Positions 6,728 through 12,011 of a DNA stretch of 12,011 nucleotides are shown piece after piece. The notes beneath the pieces were generated by a model. The model was not told where the DNA came from and did no database searches. It saw only the letters and a list, made by a program, of their open reading frames with translations. The stretch's first letter is position 1. The number at the start of each line of letters is the position of its first letter. The stretch is taken from NCBI GenBank assembly GCA_031256815.1, contig JAIRPU010000085.1, positions 1-12,011 on the forward strand, given 5' to 3'. This DNA is from Spirochaetaceae bacterium (lineage in GTDB: Bacteria > Spirochaetota > Spirochaetia > Treponematales > Breznakiellaceae). Position numbers and translations under genes: made by a program.

Positions 6728-9679
6728 ATGAGTTCATTTGAAAAAATTCAACAAATAGAACTTTCTGAATTTAAGGCTGCAGGCATTTGGATGCGGCACA
6801 AAAGCGGGGCGGAGGTTTTTCATCTTTACAACGATGATGAAGAAAACCTCTTCGCCTTTGTTTTTGCTACCGCCGCGAAAAATTCAAAGGGCGTAGCGCA
6901 TATACTTGAACACAGCGTTCTTTGCGGTTCAAAAAATTATCCGCTTAAAGACCCGTTTATAGTGCTTGCGCAGGGAAGTTTGCAGACCTACCTTAACGCA
7001 TGGACTTTTCCGGATAAAACTGTTTATCCTGCAAGCTCTCTTAATGAATCCGATTATTTTAATTTGATGTCTGTATATGGCGATGCCGTATTCCGTCCAA
7101 ATCTTGAAGAATGGACGTTCAGGCAGGAAGGCCACAGGCTGGAGTTTAGTCGTAATGCGCGCGATACAGGCCGCATTATCCGTAACGGAATAGTTTATAA
7201 CGAGATGAAGGGCTCTTATTCCGCCTTTGAAGAATATGTGCAGAATTGGGCGGCGCGTTCTGTAATGCCGGATACGATTTATGCCTGCGATTCAGGGGGC
7301 GACCCGGATTTTATACCGGATTTAACTTACAACGAATTTTGTTCGTTCCATAGAGAGTTTTATTCGCCTGCAAATTGCAGGATTTTTTTATGCGGCAATA
7401 TTCCAACAGAAAAGCAGCTTGATTTTTTGGACGAGCGTTTTCTGTCTCCGCTTGCCGCCGGGCAGCGCGCTCCAAAAATAACGCTGCAGCCACGCTGGGA
7501 AGAACCCAAACGTTTTTATGTTCCGGCGCCAAAAGAACCGGACGGCAAGGCAGCGATTTTTGTTTCCTGGCTCTGCGGCCGCAAGAGCGGCGAGCCTTCC
7601 ATGCATGAACTTTTTTTGCTTACAGAGGCGCTTTTGGGGCACGATGGTTCCCCGCTTAAAAAAGCGCTTATTTCTTCCGGTCTTGGCGAAGATTTGGCTA
7701 TAGTCAGCGGTCTTGAAACAGAACTGCATGAAGAGTTGTTTTGCGCCGGTTTGCAGGGTGTTTCTGCCGGAACTGAACCGGAAAAAATTGAATCTATTGT
7801 AATGGACGAATTGAGCCGGCTTTGCCGCGAAGGCATTCCGCCGGAAGAAACTGAGGCGGCTCTTCATTCGCTTGAATTCAGTAACAGGGAAATTCGCAGG
7901 GCGGGCGGCCCCTGGTCGCTTGTGCTTATGCGGAGGGCATTGCGCGGCTGGCTGCACGGAAGCGCGCCCTGGGATACGCTTGTCTTTGAAGCGCCGTTTA
8001 ATTCGTTAAAGTCAGAGTTAAAAACGAATCCGCATCTTGTTGAAAAACTAATAGAAGAACGGCTGCTTAAAAACTCGCACCGCGCGCTTGTTTGTGTGCA
8101 GCCGGAAGATGATTTTCTTAAAAAACAGGAAGAAGAACGCCGGAAAAAACTTTTGACGCTTGCAAATTCACTTTCGTTTAAAGACCGCCGCGTCATAGCA
8201 AAGCAGAACCGCGAGCTTAAAAACAAGCAGAGCAAACCCGATTCGCCTGCCGCGCTGGCAAAAATTCCGCATATTGCAAGAGAAAATCTTTCTTGTTCCG
8301 TGGAAAAAATACCGCTGGAAATTGTGGAAGCCGGAGGGGCCCCATTAGCCGTTACAAGACTTTGGACAAATGGCGTTACTTATTTTAATTTTGCTTTTCC
8401 GGCGGATATTTTTGATTCAAACGACTATATATACCTTCCGCTGTTATGCCATGTTATTCCGGCGCTTGGACTGCCGGGCATGGATTATGCGAAAGTTTCC
8501 AGCCTTCTTGCAAATTGCGCCGGCGGTTTTTTTGCTTCTCCGCATATTTCGCACACGCCTTATGGTACTTCGCCTTTGCTTGAAACCCCATGCGGAACGT
8601 TGCCGCTTGTTGGCCGTGATTGGATAATATTTAACCTTAAATGCCTCTTTGAAAAACAGGAAAAGGCGCTGGAAATAGTGCTGGCGCTTATTCGCGATGC
8701 CGATTTTTCGGACGAAAGGCGGCTTGGCGACCTGATTTTAGAATACAAGAATATAATTGAGTCGAATTTAGCGCCAAATGGTTCAAGCTACGCAAGTCTT
8801 CGCGCTTCATCTTTTTTGAATCCGGCAAGGCTTAAGCTTGAAATTATTTCCGGTATTACTCAATTTAAATTTGCAAAACAGCTTTCAACCGGCAATATAG
8901 CAGAAATTGCGCAAAAATTAAAACAAATGCGCGACAAACTTATTTCAAACACGCCTTTTATTCATATTTGCGGCGAAAAAGAAGATGAATCTGTAAAGTT
9001 AGCCGGCAGCGAAAACTGGAAATCGCAAAATGGAACGGCGGAACAGGAAAAAGAGCGCTTTGTTTTTACGCTTCCGGATTATATCACTTTGGACACATTA
9101 GAAGTTTTTTCTTCGCCTGCGCTGCAAGTCGGTTTTTGCGCGATGAGTTTTGAAGCGCTGGAGTATCTTGACCCTGCGCAGGTTTACGAACAGGCGCTTG
9201 CCCATTATCTTTCTACAGGCGTTCTTTGGGAAACTTTTCGCATGAAGGGCGGAGCTTACGGCGCGCGCTGTTCAATTTCGCCGATTGAACGCGCCTGGAC
9301 TTTTAGCACTTACCGCGACCCATCTCCGGGCGCTTCGCTAAAAATCTTTCCTGATGTTTTAAAACGCTTTTCGCGGACAGAATTAAGTGAAGCTGCTCTT
9401 GGAAAGTTAATTACAGGCTGTTATGCAAAACTAAAGCAGCCACTAACAGGCGCGCAAAAAGGATTTTCTGAATTTTGCAGGCTGCTGTGCGGCATAAAAC
9501 ACGAAATGCGCTTGCAAAGAATGAAGACGCTGCTTTCTATTAGCGGTATTGATGTTACAGACGCCGCAAAAGGAATATTAAGGCGCGGCGGCATGGCAAG
9601 AAGAGTAATAATATGCTCTCCAGGCGAAGCGCAAACCATAGCAAAAAAACAAGGCTGCACGGTTCAAAATTTGGATTGA
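6728..9679 (+). CDS. M16C zinc metallopeptidase (PreP/Cym1-like, insulinase superfamily)
   Basis: This 983-residue peptidase is close to the usual length of presequence-protease-type enzymes, which cleave peptides inside a closed two-half chamber. The inverted zinc site HILEH is at 58-62 (His58 and His62 bind zinc, Glu61 is catalytic). The third ligand is Glu159 in NGIVYNEMKGSYS, and the nearby LCGSKNYPLKDPF matches the family. A charged linker (about 460-515) joins the halves. The M16C-associated domain spans roughly 460-710, and the C-terminal half carries RMKGGAYGA (838-846), with the Arg/Tyr pair used for substrate binding. There is no signal peptide, so it is probably cytoplasmic. The ATG abuts the previous TAG and lacks a clear Shine-Dalgarno sequence, suggesting coupled translation. 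The expected role is oligopeptide breakdown. Confidence 0.93.
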   Translation: MSSFEKIQQIELSEFKAAGIWMRHKSGAEVFHLYNDDEENLFAFVFATAAKNSKGVAHILEHSVLCGSKNYPLKDPFIVLAQGSLQTYLNAWTFPDKTVYPASSLNESDYFNLMSVYGDAVFRPNLEEWTFRQEGHRLEFSRNARDTGRIIRNGIVYNEMKGSYSAFEEYVQNWAARSVMPDTIYACDSGGDPDFIPDLTYNEFCSFHREFYSPANCRIFLCGNIPTEKQLDFLDERFLSPLAAGQRAPKITLQPRWEEPKRFYVPAPKEPDGKAAIFVSWLCGRKSGEPSMHELFLLTEALLGHDGSPLKKALISSGLGEDLAIVSGLETELHEELFCAGLQGVSAGTEPEKIESIVMDELSRLCREGIPPEETEAALHSLEFSNREIRRAGGPWSLVLMRRALRGWLHGSAPWDTLVFEAPFNSLKSELKTNPHLVEKLIEERLLKNSHRALVCVQPEDDFLKKQEEERRKKLLTLANSLSFKDRRVIAKQNRELKNKQSKPDSPAALAKIPHIARENLSCSVEKIPLEIVEAGGAPLAVTRLWTNGVTYFNFAFPADIFDSNDYIYLPLLCHVIPALGLPGMDYAKVSSLLANCAGGFFASPHISHTPYGTSPLLETPCGTLPLVGRDWIIFNLKCLFEKQEKALEIVLALIRDADFSDERRLGDLILEYKNIIESNLAPNGSSYASLRASSFLNPARLKLEIISGITQFKFAKQLSTGNIAEIAQKLKQMRDKLISNTPFIHICGEKEDESVKLAGSENWKSQNGTAEQEKERFVFTLPDYITLDTLEVFSSPALQVGFCAMSFEALEYLDPAQVYEQALAHYLSTGVLWETFRMKGGAYGARCSISPIERAWTFSTYRDPSPGASLKIFPDVLKRFSRTELSEAALGKLITGCYAKLKQPLTGAQKGFSEFCRLLCGIKHEMRLQRMKTLLSISGIDVTDAAKGILRRGGMARRVIICSPGEAQTIAKKQGCTVQNLD

Positions 9680-9725
9680 AACCGGTCTTAACACAAAACG
9701 CATTTTGATTTTTTGCGCCGCCGCT

Positions 9726-9753
9726 TGAAATTTAGCCGTCTGAAATTTAGCCG
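9726..9753. repeat. Tandem direct repeat, 13 bases twice
   Basis: TGAAATTTAGCCG occurs at 9726-9738 and again at 9741-9753, separated by TC (period 15). The copies are identical. It lies just after the peptidase stop and before the terminator. Its origin is probably replication slippage; no function is evident. Confidence 0.8.
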
Positions 9754-9770
9754 AACGCTTTTATGTTAAA

Positions 9771-9801
9771 AACCCGCCTGCGCTTTAACTACAGGCGGGT
9801 T
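9771..9801 (-). terminator. Rho-independent terminator of the ATPase gene, possibly bidirectional
   Basis: AACCCGCCTG (9771-9780) and CAGGCGGGTT (9792-9801) form a perfect 10-bp stem with an 11-base loop. Read on the minus strand, the stem is followed at once by a short T-run (GGGTTTTTAAC), as expected for a terminator 40 bases beyond the ATPase stop. On the plus strand the following bases are only CAATTATG, so termination of the efflux/peptidase operon there would be weaker. Confidence 0.85.
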
Positions 9802-9840
9802 CAATTATGCGGGCAGGTACGCAAATAAAAAAAGAACGGT

Positions 9841-11913
9841 TTATTTTGCGCTTAGCGCGCGCATGGAATTTAAAACGGCAAGCAGCGCCACGCCTACATC
9901 GCCAAATACGGCGCCCCATATTGGGGCAAAGCCAAATACGCCAAGCGCCAGAATAACCGCTTTAACGCCCAATGCAAGCGTTATGTTTTGTGTAACTATG
10001 CGTTTTGTACGCCGCGCTATGCGAATCCCGCTTACGATTTTTTCAGGTTCGTCTGTCATTAAAACAAGGTCTGCCGCTTCAATGGCCGCATCGCTGCCGG
10101 TACCGCCCATTGCAACGCCTATATCGGCAATGGCAAGCGCCGGCGCGTCGTTAATTCCATCGCCGGCAAAAACAACATTTCCCGTTCCTTTCTTTGAAGA
10201 TAAAATTAGCTCTACCTTTTCCGCTTTTTCGTGTGGTAAAAGCTCGCTGTAAACGGTGGAAATACCGGCAATACGGGCTGTTTCTTTGGCCTGAGAGTTT
10301 GTATCGCCTGTGAACATCGCTACATTGCGGACGCCAAGTTCGCATAAACCGTTAACCGCCCGCGATGCGCCTGGTTTTACTTCGTCATTTACAACGATAG
10401 CTCCGGCAAAAACGCCGTCCGCCGCAATATAAACAATTGTGCCTGGAATTCCGCATGAAGTAAATTCGATATTTTCGCGCGTCATAAATTTTGCGTTTCC
10501 GGCAAGTATGGTCTTACCGTCAATAACTGCCTTAACCCCATGTCCTGGAATTTCGGTGTACTGTGTACCGGTTGTTGTGGAAACAGCCGCAGATACAGGC
10601 GGGGTTTTAGGGGCAGCGCCCCTAGGAGAGGGGGATAGCGCAGAAGCGTCCGCTTCGGAGCGAAGGGGGAGACTTCCCCCTTCATTATCTAATTCAAACG
10701 CCGCCTCTTTTAACGCAAGCGCTACAGGATGATTTGAATGTGCTTCCGCTCCGGCGGCATAAGTTAGCAGTGTTTTATCGCTAAAATTAGGCTGGGGCAG
10801 CAGATTGCATACCCTGAATATGCCCCGTGTAAGAGTACCGGTTTTGTCAAAAATAACGGTATCTACATTGGCAAGCGCCGCAAGATAATTACTGCCTTTT
10901 ACAAGGATTCCCTGCCGCGAGGCCGCTCCAAGCCCTCCTGAAAACGAAAGCGGAATGGAAATTACAAGCGCGCAGGGGCATGAAACTACCAGAAAAACAA
11001 GCGCTTTGTAAACCCAGCCTTTAAACTCAAAACTGCCTGAAATTACAGGGGGCAGTACGGCAAGCAGCACGGCGGCTCCAACCACCGCAGGCGTATAATA
11101 GCGGGCGAATTTTGTAATAAAGTTTTCCGCGCGGGATTTTTTTTCGGCGTTTTCCTCTACAAGCCTTAGAATTTTGGCCACTGTGGATTCGCCGGCGCTT
11201 TTTGTAACGCGAATAATCAGCGCTCCCTGAGTGTTTATTGCGCCGGAGAGCGCTTCAGAACCCGGATAAACATCCCGCGGAATTGATTCGCCGGAAAGCG
11301 CGCTAAGGTCGAGCGAAGAATCGCCTTCTTCGATAATGCCGTCCAGCGGGACTTTTTCGCCGGGCCGGACAATTATTCGCTCTCCAATTTTTACAAGAGA
11401 CGGGTCAAGCTTTTCTTCTTCGCCGTTTTCGCCAAGACGGCGGGCAAAATCCGGCCTTATATCCATAAGTTTTGCTATTGAAGCGCGCGATTTTCCAGTC
11501 GCTGCCGACTGAAACGCCTCGCCAATCTGGTAAAACAGCATTACCGCCGCCGCTTCGGGGTATTCGCCTATTAAAAAAGCGCCGATTGTAGCTATGCTCA
11601 TTAAAAAATTTTCGTCAAAAAATCTTCCCTTGCCAATGTTGCGAAGCGCCTGTAAAAGCACATCGCCGCCGGTTAAAAGCCAGCTTGCCGCACAAATAAC
11701 GAACAAAAATTTTCCATCGGCCAGGAGGGATTGCGGCAGAGGCGGTATTCCATGTTCAACAAGGAATCCGAATGCAAAAAGCACAAAGCCAACAGCCATC
11801 CGCAGTTTGTATATTAATTTTGATTCTCCGGCCTCTTGAACGCCGTGATTGTGAGATTCGCTGTTTACATGAGTTTGTGAATCGTGCTGACAGCAACAAC
11901 ATTGATGCGACAT
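9841..11913 (-). CDS. P1B-type heavy-metal-translocating ATPase (Zn/Cd/Pb exporter)
   Basis: This 690-residue inner-membrane pump hydrolyses ATP to expel soft divalent metals. The N-terminus is a Cys/His cluster (CCCCQH at 5-10, then HNH) instead of a folded HMA domain. The actuator loop has LSGES (206-210). The transmembrane metal site is SCPC (311-314). The phosphorylated Asp356 is in DKTGT; SNHP (393-396), MFTGD (533-537) and GDGIND (584-589) complete the catalytic set. Lys651 in the seventh and Asp672 in the eighth membrane helix are the pair typical of the Zn/Cd/Pb subgroup, arguing against Cu. Residues about 410-451 are an extra low-complexity insert in the nucleotide-binding domain. 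GGAGGAG (11924-11918) sits four bases before the ATG. A dyad in the promoter suggests ArsR/SmtB control; the regulator gene is not in the window. Confidence 0.95.
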   Translation of the reverse strand: MSHQCCCCQHDSQTHVNSESHNHGVQEAGESKLIYKLRMAVGFVLFAFGFLVEHGIPPLPQSLLADGKFLFVICAASWLLTGGDVLLQALRNIGKGRFFDENFLMSIATIGAFLIGEYPEAAAVMLFYQIGEAFQSAATGKSRASIAKLMDIRPDFARRLGENGEEEKLDPSLVKIGERIIVRPGEKVPLDGIIEEGDSSLDLSALSGESIPRDVYPGSEALSGAINTQGALIIRVTKSAGESTVAKILRLVEENAEKKSRAENFITKFARYYTPAVVGAAVLLAVLPPVISGSFEFKGWVYKALVFLVVSCPCALVISIPLSFSGGLGAASRQGILVKGSNYLAALANVDTVIFDKTGTLTRGIFRVCNLLPQPNFSDKTLLTYAAGAEAHSNHPVALALKEAAFELDNEGGSLPLRSEADASALSPSPRGAAPKTPPVSAAVSTTTGTQYTEIPGHGVKAVIDGKTILAGNAKFMTRENIEFTSCGIPGTIVYIAADGVFAGAIVVNDEVKPGASRAVNGLCELGVRNVAMFTGDTNSQAKETARIAGISTVYSELLPHEKAEKVELILSSKKGTGNVVFAGDGINDAPALAIADIGVAMGGTGSDAAIEAADLVLMTDEPEKIVSGIRIARRTKRIVTQNITLALGVKAVILALGVFGFAPIWGAVFGDVGVALLAVLNSMRALSAK
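10561..10686 (-). repeat. Palindrome-rich in-frame insertion inside the ATPase gene
   Basis: About 126 bases encode ATPase residues 410-451, a Ser/Pro/Ala/Gly-rich stretch not expected between the SNHP motif and the GHGV motif. The DNA holds several hairpins. GAAGGGGGA (10662-10670) pairs with TCCCCCTTC (10675-10683) around GACT. TAGGGGC (10608-10614) pairs with GCCCCTA (10618-10624) around AGC. Smaller overlapping palindromes are GAAGC/GCTTC (10643-10656) and CTTCG/CGAAG (10653-10665). The density of G and C runs is unlike the rest of the gene. It resembles the palindromic elements of some bacteria that insert within reading frames and stay open. Exact ends are uncertain and I see no clear target duplication. 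Confidence 0.65.
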
Positions 11914-11945
11914 ATAACTCCTCCAAAAATTAAATTTTCTGCCTC

Positions 11946-12002
11946 AATATACAAAAGATTGAGCAGTTGTTCAACTGTATGCGGAGAGTGTTTTTTTGTC
12001 AA
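11946..12002 (-). promoter_or_regulatory. Promoter region of the metal ATPase gene
   Basis: Two minus-strand sigma-70-like candidates overlap. One has TTGACA (12002-11997), a 17-base spacer and TACAGT (11979-11974). The other has TTGAAC (11974-11969), a 17-base spacer and TATATT (11951-11946). The second would start transcription about 25 bases before the ATG, leaving a short leader that contains the Shine-Dalgarno sequence. Which one is used cannot be decided from sequence. Confidence 0.55.
11959..11974. promoter_or_regulatory. SmtB/ArsR-type operator dyad
   Basis: TTGAGCA-GT-TGTTCAA is an inverted repeat of seven bases with a two-base centre and one mismatch. It closely resembles the TGAACA-GT-type core bound by SmtB/ZiaR metal-sensing repressors of the ArsR family. 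It overlaps the -35 box of one promoter candidate and touches the -10 of the other, so a bound repressor would block both. A second perfect dyad, CAGTTG-TT-CAACTG (11964-11977), overlaps it. The Zn/Cd-type ATPase downstream is the expected target of such a repressor. Confidence 0.6.
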
Positions 12003-12011
12003 GCGGGAGCT

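Larger units (their letters stand above)
9680..9840. other. Convergent intergenic region
   Basis: These 161 bases separate the ends of two genes that face each other. They contain a 13-base tandem direct repeat and a terminator hairpin, both listed separately. I see no gene. Confidence 0.7.

Noticed and set aside
7388..7957. A 189-codon open frame on the minus strand inside the peptidase gene
   Set aside because: It lies wholly antisense to the M16C peptidase, which has all catalytic motifs in the other frame. The antisense product is Phe/Arg/Lys/Ala-rich with no recognisable domain.
10608..10683. Hairpins in the ATPase insert considered as a terminator or riboswitch
   Set aside because: They lie in the middle of an intact reading frame with no T-tract following, and the ATPase continues through all its motifs. 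A palindromic insertion explains them better.
11959..11977. Dyad in the ATPase promoter considered as a Zur or Fur box
   Set aside because: The TGAGCA-GT-TGTTCA layout with a two-base centre fits the SmtB/ArsR type. Zur and Fur boxes are typically AT-rich with a one-base centre and control uptake genes.
1..12011. CRISPR arrays, tRNA or rRNA genes, insertion sequences, phage or defence genes
   Set aside because: I found no regularly spaced repeats, no transposase or integrase motifs, and no structured RNA gene in the few non-coding stretches.

Overview
The window looks like chromosomal DNA from a spirochaete, probably a Treponema relative. GC content is moderate, and coding regions mix AT-rich and GC-rich codons. 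The main evidence is a TolC / periplasmic adaptor / RND pump operon whose adaptor has no alpha-helical hairpin. That architecture is established for Borrelia burgdorferi BesA in the BesABC pump. The species is inference, since there is no rRNA or tRNA to place it.

Layout. Positions 1-117 hold the last 38 codons of a plus-strand gene I do not recognise. Positions 118-642 hold no convincing gene. They do carry two short divergent reading frames with good Shine-Dalgarno sequences, separated by AT-rich DNA; these are either small membrane peptides or gene remnants. From 643 to 9679 there is one compact plus-strand cluster: a TolC-family outer-membrane channel (643-2037, with a TTG start preferred over the upstream ATG), a hairpin-less adaptor (2042-3007), an RND transporter with an unusual charged cytoplasmic tail (3030-6425), a 91-residue PII/CutA-like protein (6452-6727) and a 983-residue M16C zinc metallopeptidase of the PreP type (6728-9679, starting at the base after the previous stop). 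Gaps between these genes are 0-26 bases, so they are probably co-transcribed.

A 13-base tandem repeat and a perfect 10-bp terminator hairpin fill the convergent gap. The minus strand then carries a Zn/Cd/Pb-type P1B ATPase (11913-9841). It has a Cys/His cluster in place of the usual N-terminal metal-binding domain, and an in-frame GC-rich palindromic insertion in its nucleotide-binding domain. Its promoter region (11946-12002) contains an SmtB/ArsR-type dyad, so metal-responsive derepression is likely.

How the genes work together. The first three form an envelope-spanning, proton-driven efflux pump. The PII-like protein is a candidate cytoplasmic sensor for it. The peptidase is probably a co-transcribed housekeeping oligopeptidase with no proven link to the pump. 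The ATPase is a separate metal-export unit. The observations most worth a second look are the palindromic insertion in the ATPase, the hairpin-less adaptor, the pump's acidic tail and the PII-like gene beside the pump. I see no CRISPR array, insertion sequence, phage gene or defence system.
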